Shown here one piece after another: positions 50,209 to 61,061 of a stretch of DNA of 64,000 nt. The stretch's first letter is position 1. Each line of letters starts with the position of its first letter. The stretch is from Apiotrichum sp. Y4204. Taxonomy: Eukaryota; Basidiomycota; Tremellomycetes; Trichosporonales; Trichosporonaceae. Under the pieces are notes generated by a model, which did no database searches, had not been told where the DNA came from, and saw only the letters and a list, made by a program, of their open reading frames with translations. Where the stretch lies: the NCBI GenBank assembly GCA_025531455.1, contig JAMYHL010000035.1:620001-684000 (forward strand), read 5' to 3'. Made by a program: the position numbers and the translations under genes.

Positions 50209-52131
50209 GGCGAGGGCTTCATAGATGGGGAGTGTACATCATGCATCTGGATCCGATTTGTGATGAGACTGGGCTGGGTACTGAACCGTTGGAAGGATCA
50301 GTGCTGACCAACTAACGAGAAACACAAAGATAATATACACAGTTTTACAGCGATGCAGGGAACTGGCTGCGTAGCCGGGCCACGCGTCGAGTTGCTAAAT
50401 TGTTGCTTCAAACGAAATCATCGCCCACAATTTAACCCAGAAAGTGTCGAAATCGCTTTAAAAGCCAACCTTCACCGTCTTCCCAGCAGTGAGACGGACA
50501 AACGCAATCAGTCAGACAGGCATGTCAAGGCGACCTGCACGCGTATGAAAGCTGCCCTTTCTCTCCTGTTTCCTGCAAACCATCACCAACCACCCTACCA
50601 CTTTCTCCTCGCCATCCTTGGCCCCGTGGTCCCCTTCTCGAGCCAGTCTGGATCTGGGGGATAGTCCGCATCGGAAAGAGAGTAAACCGTCATCGATGGC
50701 GGACATGATGTGGGATGAATCGAGGAACACGGAATCCGAAAAGTCAAAAATGTCGGCGAATTGCCCAAAGCTTGGGGAATTAACGTCTTGAGCAATTGCA
50801 GCATCTCGCGTCCCTGACGCAACGTGCAACAGACATGTGAACAGCTGACAACTGGATAGCCCGCTCTCCTCTGCGGTGGGCACGGCGATCCGACCCAGAG
50901 TTGTCGCTAGGCAGAGATGGAGCGCTCGAGCTCGAGAAGCTGCTTTTTGAGCAAAACGAAGTTGGGAATGGAGCCGGAGGAGGTCATGAGACATCACCTC
51001 GCTGGTATTGATCCGGCTGACGAATGTGCGAGATATGTCTGGCTACGAGTCGATGCCAGAATTCCAGCGATCCAGACATCTACTGTAGATATCCCCAGCT
51101 GGCCAGCCTAGTGTGGCGCGAGGCGGAATGTTCAATGTCCACGGGCGCAGAGCAGTTAGTCGAGTGGAATTGCCCGCGGCGGCGCGATGGCGTCTCAGAG
51201 CTCCAGAGCGCGTGATCCGTTACCTTGCGGCGCCCACTCGCTCCACCTGAATTAGATGCTCCGACCGGCTGCTCCGACCATGACATGACGGGGCACAAAA
51301 ATTGAATGTCTCGGCCTCTTCCTATATCTCGAGATGGCCGGCACGTGCTCGACGTCAACATTCATCAAGCCCATCAAGATCATCCCGAGATTAGCTAACG
51401 AGCTCCATCTCGAATACTCGGCTCCACTCCAAGACACCGGCGTACCGATCCAAGCGACAGCGATGGGCGCTGCGTCAACCAGTCTGGCCAACGCTGGCGC
51501 GAGGCTAGAGATGGGAGCGGATCTACATACCGCCCTTTGAAGTTGACCTTTGGTGGAGAGAATCTGGAATGGCAGGACACCGAGAATAGAACGCACGGGC
51601 GCTCGGATGAGATTATCGTTTGCTCTGAGAGGTGGATCCCGGTGGCCGGGTGGAATGGCGTCCATCGCGGCATTTGTCGCACTACAGTCGGCGACGATCG
51701 GCGTCCAAGTTACCAGGTCCCCGGGCTCGAAGCCACAAGCTACTGCTATCGCGCGACCGCAACCGGGTTTGACTAAGGCGTGAGGCATCGCGACTGAGGC
51801 TCATCGGCACATACGACCAGGGCGATCGACGCGCGACGGTGCTCCGCCCGGCTCGTGCGGCATCTCGGCAGCGAGCCAGGTTCAAAGGTGCCATGGATCT
51901 CAGGTGCAAGGTGACGTCGCTCGTCCGAGCACGTTGCAGTCTGCGGGTGGGTCGGTGCGGTGGGCTTGTGAGTGGCCTGTGCTGCGATCTTGGCCTTTGG
52001 AGCTGTCGCATCGTTATATCAGAGTGCACATCTACATTCTCTTCTCCCATCCTACGTTTCGGGGAATTTGGGGCGCGTGGCTGCCTGTCTTGGCGTCGCT
52101 ATACTTAGCCTTGCGGTGAGCATCAACAAGA

Positions 52132-52139
52132 CACGTTTG
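52132..52139 (+). promoter_or_regulatory. Candidate Pho4-type site (CACGTTTG), distal
   Basis: A CACGTT core about 720 nt upstream of the phosphate transporter ATG. It may be one of three such words in the promoter, but a single 6-mer is weak evidence. Confidence 0.25.
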
Positions 52140-52482
52140 TTACGGTTGTCAGTGATAAGGCGTCGGGCCGCGGAGATGGAAGGCCTCTGAAAGAACTAGG
52201 CATCAGTCGTATCCAGGAATAGCACAGGGACGGTGGCGAGGAAGGCAGGGTCGTTTTAGCCTCGCGATGGGTCAGCAGGAGATGCACTGAATGCTGGGAA
52301 GCTGGGAATGCGCTTCGAGATGAGATGGGAGATGAAGGGTAAGCAGTGGCTAGGATGGGGAGAATGTAGGTTGATTATCGCAGGCACGCACAGAGACGCC
52401 ACACGCGCGCACGCGCCCACGCGAATCTGGACCCAGCACCTGAAATTCCCAAAAGTGGCATATCACGCTTATCGCGATTATC

Positions 52483-52491
52483 GCACGTTTG
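52483..52491 (+). promoter_or_regulatory. Candidate Pho4-type site (GCACGTTTG)
   Basis: Resembles the GCACGTTTT low-affinity Pho4 element known from budding-yeast PHO promoters. It lies about 370 nt upstream of the transporter start. Use by a Pho4 homologue here is inferred. Confidence 0.35.
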
Positions 52492-52545
52492 TGGCACTCT
52501 GCCCACACATACCGCACATACCACCCTCTGCAGTGCAAGATGCTG

Positions 52546-52553
52546 AAACGTGC
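52546..52553 (-). promoter_or_regulatory. Candidate Pho4-type site (GCACGTTT, minus strand)
   Basis: AAACGTGC on the plus strand, an inverted copy of the word at 52483, about 55 bp further downstream. The paired inverted spacing makes it a little more persuasive than either word alone. Confidence 0.35.
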
Positions 52554-52800
52554 GAAAGGTGACTGTCTGTCGTGTGGACGATCTTCGGCGTCGAAGAGTA
52601 CGACGGGGATCAGAAATAGATTCACGAGCGGAGGACGGGGCTCGGTGTCCAGAGATAGAACGCGCATTCCCGCATTCCCGACCCACCGGATGTGGATGTG
52701 CGCCGTGAGCGGTGCTAATCGTTAAGGATGGCAGAATGGAGCGAAATGGACCTCGAGGACGGCCTCGGGCCGCAGCTGGCCTCAGCGCAGTGCACTGGAA

Positions 52801-52807
52801 ATATAAG
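52801..52807 (+). promoter_or_regulatory. TATA box of the phosphate transporter
   Basis: ATATAAG preceded by GAA, 57 nt before the ATG at 52858. The spacing fits a short-leader, inducible-type promoter. Confidence 0.5.
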
Positions 52808-52857
52808 ACGGAAGAAGCACCATACTGTACCTCGCTCCCCAACTGACTCCTCCCAAC

Positions 52858-55041
52858 ATGTCCTCGGTCGACACCACCCCGCACTACGAGAAGCCCGTAG
52901 GCGCGCCCGCGCCGATGTCCGCCGCCGAGCGTCGCCGCGCCGCCCTTGCTGAAGTCGATGAGGCCAAGTTCTCCTGGTTCCACGCCAAGGCGTGTTTGGT
53001 TGCCGGTGAGTGGGAATGGCTTGCCAAGACTTGGAAGGAGGGAAGCGAGCCTTGGCGCTGCCACCTCCATCCCACGTTCGACGTTTGAGTGTGTGGAACC
53101 AGTCACGCCAGACCTGCCGGGCTGCCTCGGTTCCCAACGTGTTTCATGCACAGTGCTGACTCCAGGTGTGGGATTTTTCACGGACGCTTATGACATCTTC
53201 GGTGAGTCTCCAGTGGGCTCGGATGGGCAGAGATGAAACTTGGAGATGTTTTATTGTATTTTTCTTGATTTTTGTCGCATTTTTCCGCTTATTTCTTGTG
53301 GCCCTGCCCTCCAGACATTTCACACGTCCACAACGTCTTCACGTGTTTGAACTGGACCACCCAGGCGGGCCCCTCGTTCTACGTCCAAGCCACCACCCAC
53401 ACTGTTCGGTACAGCCATGGGCTAACCCTCAGGTATCTCCATGGCGGCGACCATGATTGGCTATGTGTACCACAATGGCGGATCGAACACGGACAACCAG
53501 GACCTTGGTATCAAGGTCGCGCATTCGATCGGCACCTTTTTCGGCCAGATCCTGTTCGGTATTGTGAGTGAAGCTGTCTCAGTCCAGCTCTGACCGCAGG
53601 CGGCGGACCACCTCGGCCGTAAGAAAATGTACGGTTTCGAGCTCATGATCATCATCGGTGAGTCTTGCGAGTGTGGCTTGTGGCATTGTGGCATTCGAAT
53701 GTGGCACTAACTTATCTTTCAGTCGGCACCCTCGGCCAAGCGCTTGCAGGCCACGCGCCCGGTATCTCCATCTACGGCGTGCTCATCATGTGGCGCTTCG
53801 TGATGGGCATGGGTATCGGTGGTGACTACCCGCTCTCCGCCGTCATTACCTCCGAGTTCGCCGCCCGCCGCATCCGCGGTCGCATGATGACCGCCGTCTT
53901 CTCCGCCCAGGGCTGGGGTAACCTGGCGTGCGCGATCGTTGCTGTTATCGCCGTTGCTGGCTTTAAGAAGGGCATGCTCGCCGAGCCCGCCGACAACCTC
54001 AAGTCGATTGACCAGTGCTGGCGCACGCTCATCGGCGTCGGCGTCGTCCCCGCAACGATAGCGCTCTACTTCCGCCTCACGATCCCTGAGACCCCCCGCT
54101 ACACCATGGACGTCGAGCGCAACATCAAGCAGGCGTCCCAGGACGTCGACACCTACCTCACCTCGGGTACCTACGTCGTCGACCCGATCCGCAACCACGA
54201 GCGCGCCGAGCTGCCGCAGGCCTCGTGGTCCGACTTCTTCCGCCACTTTTCTCAGTGGAAGAACTTCCGCATTCTCTTCGGCACGGCGTACAACTGGTTT
54301 GCGCTCGATGTTGCCTTCTACGGCCTCGGTCTCAACTCTTCGTCCATCCTCAAGACCATCGGCTTTGGCAAGTACACCAAGGGCACACCCGCTGTCAACC
54401 GCTACCAGACGCTGCACAACACCGCCGTCGGTAACATTGTGCTCGCCCTCGGCGGCCTCCTGCCCGGATACTACTTCGCCATGGTCATGATCGACAAGTG
54501 GGGCCGCCGCCCGCTCCAGCTCATGGGCTTCTTCTTCCTCACCGTCATCTTCATCTGCATGGGCTTTGGCTACGACAAGATGCAGGCAACCCCCGCTGGC
54601 CAGAAGGCGTTCGTGTTCCTCTACTGCATGGCCAACCTCTTCCAGAACTGGGGCCCCAACACCACCACTTTCATCATCCCCGGCGAGGCCTTCCCCACCC
54701 GCTACCGCTCGACCGCGCACGGCATCTCCGCCGCGTCCGGCAAGCTCGGCGCCATCGTCGCCCAGGTCGGCTTCTCCAAGCTCATCAACATCGGCGGCAG
54801 CGGCAAGTTCCTCAAGCACGTGAGTAGAAAATGCAACCTGTCTTTAGTTTCAAGCAAGTGCTGACTTTTTCCCCAGATTATGGAGATCTTCGCCTTCTTC
54901 ATGCTCACGGGTCTCATCTGCACATACTTCTGCACAGACGAGACCATGGGCAAGACGCTCGAGGACCTCTCCCAGGAGGACCAGGACAACTTTGTCAAGA
55001 GCTCAAACTTCGACCACCACTCGGACCAGGAGTCGGCGTAA
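52858..55041 (+). CDS. PHO84: High-affinity phosphate:H+ symporter (PHO84 type, MFS)
   Basis: Plasma-membrane inorganic phosphate/proton symporter of the PHS family (major facilitator superfamily), 544 residues. Six exons: 52858..53005, 53166..53201, 53433..53563, 53600..53657, 53723..54819 and 54877..55041, all in phase. TM1 gives GVGFFTDAYDIFGISMAATM, matching Pho84 around the conserved Asp. MFS loop 2-3 has DHLGRKKMYG. The phosphate-transporter signature GGDYPLSAV is intact, and the second half has KWGRRPLQLMG and the NWGPNTTTFIIPGEAFPTR block with its conserved Asn/Thr. The C-terminus ends in an acidic hydrophilic tail. Intron 2 is long (231 nt) and contains a CACGTG. Promoter words suggest phosphate-starvation control. 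Confidence 0.95.
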
Positions 55042-58000
55042 ACACCAGTTCTCGGCTGGTCACTTTCTCCTTCCCTTCTGTTTCCCACTACCCACACTCC
55101 CTAGATTGCCACACTCCAAGTGTCCTTCCCCGAGTCTACGAGGCTCGTACTCTGGTCGTATAATAGATAATGGATTAAATTGCGGTTTTTTGCCCTGATG
55201 TCGTGGGCGACGGTGGAACTCGCACAACCCAGCCAACATACGAGAACATGAGCGAAAACAATCACAGCTGTGAGAGAAGAAGCTTCGCAGTCGGGGATGA
55301 CACATGCGACCGGTTCTGCAGGTCGGACCGCTCACGCAGTGTGGTTCGTTAATTGAGAGCGGCCCGTCCACCTTCCTCTTGTCACACAGACGGGCCTCAG
55401 CTCCGCGTCTGAGCGCCGAAGCATATTGGGAGGTATTTCCAGACAAAGGTCCTTGCCTCTGTACAGCCGCACGCAATGCTTCTCCGTTCAGTTGAGGTAT
55501 GATCGCGCTTGGGCCCGCAAGTCGAAGATTAGTCTCAGTGGTAAGAACCATCCGGATGCAGACTTCGTCATTCGTGCATCCGATCAGTATCGCTAGCCGT
55601 GGCGCCGCACCTCAAAGCCCTCAGGAACGCCTAGCTTCTTTAGCTCGGCGTCGCCGACGTCCTGCTGTGTCTCGAGCGCGACCTTCTCAACGTCCGCGGC
55701 GGGCGGGCCGCGATGCAGGAACGAGGTGCTGTCGTGAGCTCAGTCGAGATGAGATGAGGGAAGGTGATTCGGAGTCTGAACCGAGCATGGACGCAGAACC
55801 ACATCCACGGCCACGACACTCCGAGAAAGAAGTGGCCGGCGGCTCTGTTCCATTGATGCGTGGCAGGTTCCACTCATTTCGCCAAAGCTCAGCCAAACAC
55901 GGTGTCGGCCGTCGCCGACTTTAGAGTGGGGGTTATTCCACATCCATATCACGCGAGAAGCACGGCTGAGACAAGCCACACGCCGCACGCGGAGAGGATA
56001 TGTGCAGAACCTGCAGATCGCGTGATGACAGGAGGGCGGTGGTGGTGAGGGTGGGGGTGAGGGCATGGCGCAGCGCGAATGTCTGATAACACGTCACGTG
56101 CAATGCACGTAGCCCCGCGCCTCTCTGGCGTCTGTCTTGACGTGAACACAGCGGCGGACGGCTAGGGGGAGCCGCCGTTGTGGATTCAGAATTTTGACAT
56201 CCATTCCCCCTCAGTCAGGAGTGCCGGCTTCCTCTAGCCGGGCGTGACTTTCTCCATCCGAATGCGGGTTCGTCATTAGGACTTACAACTGTTTGAGCGC
56301 GTCACTCGAACCGACGGCGAGGCCCTCGACCGAATCGTCGGGATGGTTATAGCACCATCCACGGATGCCGAGCCTCCGCGCTCTGTTGTTAGCCGATGTA
56401 GGATCAGATTGTGCTGAATAAGGAGTTTTGAACGGCGATTGATATGCATGTATAGCCGCCCATCGGGTGCGCCAGCGGCTAGCGGGGATGCATGAGCGCG
56501 TCTGCTGTGGAATGCAGAGAGTCCAGTGTTGGAGAATGGACTGATCGCCACCAGCCCCCCTTCTCACTCCGATTTGACTGGGTTTGGAACATGGGACAGT
56601 GATGGGCGGCAAATGATGGAATGATAGATAATGACAATAGGCGGCCGGATCAATGTGGCGCCACCGTTCCAGCTAGTTGTTCCAAGTTGCCAGACTTGTC
56701 TTCACATGCCCGGCCGCGAGTCCAAGCAATCTTGCGGTCTTGCGATTGCTTGCGATCGTGCCTTGTTGCTGTGCGCGCTTGGGCCCGGGATCCCGGCAGG
56801 TACCAGTATTATACTCACTCGCGTTGCGTGTACATCCGGAAACAGACGCCCTGGCATGTCAGTGGGATGTCCGAGAGGCCGAGAGTCGAGCCATGCCGCG
56901 CCAGCTGCAGGCGCGGGAATATGTGTTTGTTGCTACCTGCTATCCTTCATCCCCAACCGGAATCACGGAATCGCCGGAATGATGGTGGTCACAACGTTGC
57001 AACATGTATCCGGAACAAGCCGCGCAACAGATCCTGCACATCGGAAAGGTTCGATCTGGAAGGTATTCACCTGCACTACGCCCGTTCTGCGTCTCAGTTG
57101 GTGAACCAGATCTACGCCCTGTGTAGGACGATAACATGGCTTACACTTTGAACTTGATGAGGTCCATGTTTTGCGGCTACAGAAATGGAATCCAGGGCTC
57201 TCCGTACCGGGCAACGTTGGCCGTTAGTTTTGAGGGGGTGGCAACCAGAACCAAAGGGGCCCGCTGAGTGAATAGTAAGATAAAGCGGACGTCCTCTGCT
57301 GCTGAGGACAATGGAAAGGGAAGGCAAAAGGGGGCGCCGTACGGAGAGGGAGGGGGCCCTTTTGCATCAACCTGGGGTCTGGTGTGTGCCAGAGTGGACG
57401 GGAGCGCGGAGAGTCTCGGACCGGTGCGGAGTCGGCGGGGACTGCAAAATGAGCGCCCTGGATGGTCCGGGGAGTGACGCGACGGGGACAACAACGACAA
57501 CAACAAAAGGCGGTGTGTGGGTGTGGGTGTGGATTGTGTAGATTGTTCTTCGGGCGACGGACAGTGTGGCTGGCGGGGCTGCGGCGACGGATAAAACGAC
57601 AGACTTGACCGCATCAGATAACCAACCATCCTTGAATCTTTTGACCCTGGCAATGACGGCTTATTTCCGCTGCTGCTCCGATACCCTCGTAACGGAACCA
57701 ATTTTGGGCGGGACTATATCTGGGCTGCCTGATTTCTAATTCGCTGGATTAACTGTTGCTTTGGTCAAGTGATGCTGTGATTAGGAACAGAGCGGCCGCT
57801 AATTAGGTTGGTATGCGTCTGTCTGCCAAAATAGCCGGAATAAGCGGGGTGGCCGGGAGCCCGAGAGCCCGGGAGCCCGATGATGGGATCGGGAGATGGG
57901 AGGCGAGGTCCGAGGAGGCACAGCCAGTAGTGATGCTGTGATGCTGTTTTGGTGGTTGCCGAGGAGATCCAGAGAGTCAGGTTCCACAGCTCCGAAAGCG

Positions 58001-58376
58001 CAAAAGAGGCTGAGCCGTGGGCGGTGTAGCACCAGCAGTAGTACTAGTAGTGTGGTTGTAGCCGCGGTGGTGGTGGCCACCCACTACTGGGAACAGAAGA
58101 GATCGAGTCATTTGCCCAACTTTGTTCGGATTGTGACGTTTCAAGCCAGGGAATATCAATCCACATCCCCGCTGCGGCGCCCACTCCAACCCCCTCTGTC
58201 CCCCACCGGCCACCCACTCACATCGATCCATATCCTGCTCTCACGACCACAATCTCTCACTCCTACTCCTACTCCGCATCTATTGTGCCGAACCAACCAC
58301 ACTACTTGATGGACTCTCGCACCACAGACCTCGACTTCTTCTCTTTCCACTTTCTCTCCCCTACCATTCTGTGATC
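55042..58376. other. 3.3-kb gene-free interval
   Basis: The start is the 3' UTR of the transporter. The rest holds only chance-like frames. GAGCCCG units repeat three times at about 57,847-57,877. About 58,160-58,376 is pyrimidine-rich on the plus strand and probably the leader of the next gene. Confidence 0.5.
57847..57877. repeat. Short GAGCCCGR tandem repeat
   Basis: About three units of GGGAGCCCGA/GAGCCCGG with slight variation. Confidence 0.6.
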
Positions 58377-60018
58377 ATGAGGCAGCACATGATCTCTTCC
58401 AACGTCACAAGGCTGCTGCAGCCGCAGCGCAGCCAGCTCTGCCGCCAACAACAACAGCTCCATCGCGCCTTCTCCACCCGTCTCTTCCCCCAACCACCTC
58501 CCGACCCCCGTGGCGGCAAGCTGCGCTCAGCGTCCACCCAGGCAAACAACACCGACTGGCTCTCATGGCTCAAAAAATCGCCGCTCTCCACCTCGGTCGA
58601 GGCCGGCAACACCCGTCGCGCTCTCATCTTTGCTGGTATGGTGAGTGGATCTGTTTGGGTGGCGTCCGCGCGAGTAACGCTAACTTTTGCAGGGAAGCTA
58701 CCCGCACACACCGACGTCACCCACACCATCGTCGATGGCAGTATGGGAGGCCGCCTCTGAGGCGCTCATCTCCCCCGATGCGACGATAGGCTACTGGGAC
58801 GACGGCATGGACGAGTTTGCCGGAGCGGTCCTTGGAGGCGGTGGTCGTGGTATCCGTGGATGGCTGCGAGGCTGGGTTGAGGGGCGCACACTGGTGAGCA
58901 GCGGCGGAGCTCCGATGGCACGCTGTGGACAATCACTGACACCCACAGGACGAGCTTATGGCACGCCCCGATGTGACTGCCGCGTTCATTCTTTCGTCCT
59001 CGATCGCGATCCTTGCAAGTGAACAGGTGCGTCTGAGCGACAGGTTCTGCCACCCCACGCAGGAGCCTTGACTGACCTTGTACAGGAACGCACCGGCCAC
59101 TCGTCCCTCCTTCCCGCCGGCACCCACTATCTCGCCGGTCACGGTTTCATCGGTACTCTCACCGCCATGGTCGCCGCTGGGAGGCTTGACCTCGCGACTG
59201 GTGTCCGTCTTGCCCGCATTTACGCCAATCTTCCAGCGGCTCCCCCCAACACACCACCCGGCAAGAGGCGTTTCCTCACCACTGCGCTCTCGGCACGGTA
59301 CTACCACTCTCTCTCCTCCCCGTCCTACTATGTACCTTACCACGACCCGTTGACGACTCTCCAGGACGAGCCTGAGAGCGCGGCCCGCCGCCGCGTCATG
59401 CAGCTCATCCTCGATGAGGTGCACGGTCTGCAGCACGAGTGGGAGTTTGAGGGGAACGGCGAGTGGGCCGAGGCGGGCATCATCAACTCGAGCCGCGTCC
59501 TCATCGTCACTGGCACCTACATGGCCGTCGAGCAGCTCGTCAACCGCCTCCAGGAGTTGACCATAGCCAACCCGGTCATGGACGTCAACATGCCGTGCCC
59601 GTACCACACCAAGCTCATGCTCCACGCTGTCCCCAAGTTTATCGACGTTCTGCAGCGCTGCTCTTTCAACCGGCCAAAGGAGGGCGAGCCGATCATTCTT
59701 GACCCCATCACCACCCGGCCCCTTGTTGGACCTCCGGCACCGGCGCTTCTCGCCCAGCTCACGCAGCAGCTGCGGTGGCACAAGACGCTTGCCCGCCTCC
59801 ACAGCCAGCCCTCGCCCCCTGTTGACGAGTTCCTCACTGTCGGCCGCGGCGCCAAGGGTCTCGGCATTATGCTCCGCGGCGAGATCAAGAAGCGCCCCGA
59901 CAACGCGCCTATGATCCGCGTCGAGGAGTTTGGTTGCCCCAAGGAGTCCGAGGCCCCAAGGCATACCGCCACCCGGCCGTGCCGCCCGCCCAACGTCTGC
60001 AACGTCGTGAGGACGTGA
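58377..60018 (+). CDS. Mitochondrial malonyl-CoA:ACP transacylase homologue lacking the GHSxG serine
   Basis: Member of the FabD/Mct1 acyltransferase family, which loads malonyl groups on the acyl-carrier protein of mitochondrial fatty-acid synthesis. Exons are 58377..58640, 58693..58893, 58949..59026 and 59086..60018 (491 residues). The N-terminus is Arg/Gln/Ser-rich without acids (MRQHMISSNVTRLLQPQ), like a mitochondrial presequence. ALIFAGMGSYP spans the first splice and matches the FxGxGSQ opening of the fold. The nucleophile elbow reads AGHGFIG, with Gly201 where Ser is expected. The later PYHTKLM block keeps the catalytic His (about 355). By hand alignment to E. coli FabD, the malonyl-binding Arg is replaced by Tyr227. 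It may be a diverged or inactive paralogue, or the Gly may be a single-base sequence error. Confidence 0.82.
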
Positions 60019-61061
60019 GTGGGAGTTACAGACCACATTACCACATTCGCTCGACGCTGCATCCCCTTCGACTGAAGTCGCCCATCGCACGGGGCACATG
60101 ACCGCCTTGTCTGGTCAACCCCCATCACCCTTAATCTATCTCGTCCACATTCTCCCCAAACAAACAAACAAACAATCGACCGGTCAGAAGGATGGCAGCG
60201 GCTGCGCGCGCAGCGTGTGAAATTTTAGTGTTTGTTGCATTAGCATCATGCATTGATGTTGTACAGTACAGATGAATATTTTTTACTGTGAAAACTCTTG
60301 GCTCTCGGCTGTTGGATGTAATGTGGAGCGCCCGGCTCGGGACTGAAATCTCTTCTGGCGATAAGACTCGAAAAGGCTAAATATGCCCTGTGGAGAGATA
60401 AGATATGCAGCCACCCGAAATAGTGCGACGGCCGATAGATAACAGACACAACGGACGCCCCGTCTTGGGACTTACGTCTTGGCCTTGGCGATAACGGGTG
60501 GGAGGCAGTGTTGAGTGTCGAGACCGAGATAGGGGGAAGGGGGACATTCAGTAACAATCCAGTTTGATGGAATGGCAGGCGGTGCCGAAGGAGGCGAGGA
60601 AGACGAGATGGGCTTGCCAACGTGCCAACCCATCCAGTCTGACCTTCAGGCTGCCGCTGCCAAGGCGGACCGCGCCGATCGTGTGGACATAATTTTTGAT
60701 CTGTTGTACACCGGTGATTGCTGTTTCGTCATTGCTCTGGCTGGTATGGGTTGTCTTGGCAAGGTTACCGCCAGTCCGCGGATCTGTTTGAGCTGGCTAC
60801 ATGGGCTAATCACGGTTCCTCAATGATCAATGAGAGCGTCATTCCTCTGCCGATCCTGATGCGGATCTGTATTTGAGCCTTTTGAAGCATTTGCGGGGGA
60901 GATCTAACGTATTAATGCTGATCAAAGCAGTGTATTCGTTGATCCCCAAAGCCTGTCACACAGATAGCTCATCCGGCGTTCGCGACGTCCCGAGCTCTAA
61001 ACCCTCAATCACCGCGTTACCATTACGATGCATGATGTATCCAGTCTATTACATGCTGCTC
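60019..61061. other. Convergent 3' intergenic region
   Basis: Lies between the Mct1-like and SEY1 stop codons. A CAAA microsatellite lies at 60157-60175. An 84-codon frame at 60572-60826 begins MAGGAEGGEEDEMG, but it has no recognisable motif or splice support. Confidence 0.5.
60157..60175. repeat. CAAA microsatellite
   Basis: Four and a half CAAA units. Confidence 0.8.

Larger units (their letters stand above)
50209..52857. other. Interval between PUF6 and the phosphate transporter
   Basis: No supportable intact gene. On the minus strand at about 50,595-50,990 two frames have protein-like stretches (see findings) but no splice path that joins them. The 3' part, about 52,100-52,857, is the PHO84-type promoter with CACGTT words and a TATA element. 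Confidence 0.45.

Noticed and set aside
51252..51788. 178-codon minus-strand ORF between PUF6 and PHO84
   Set aside because: No recognisable domain, no introns or conserved start context, and competing frames on the plus strand.
53719..54819. 366-codon minus-strand ORF inside the phosphate transporter
   Set aside because: Shadow of a highly codon-biased transporter exon; the composition is Glu/Gly/Val-rich as expected for such antisense frames.
57040..57075. B-box-like GGTTCGATC suggesting a tRNA
   Set aside because: Flanking bases do not form a T-arm stem, and no A box or acceptor stem could be found.
58933..60099. 388-codon minus-strand ORF over the Mct1-like gene
   Set aside because: Shadow ORF; the plus strand has canonical introns and family motifs.
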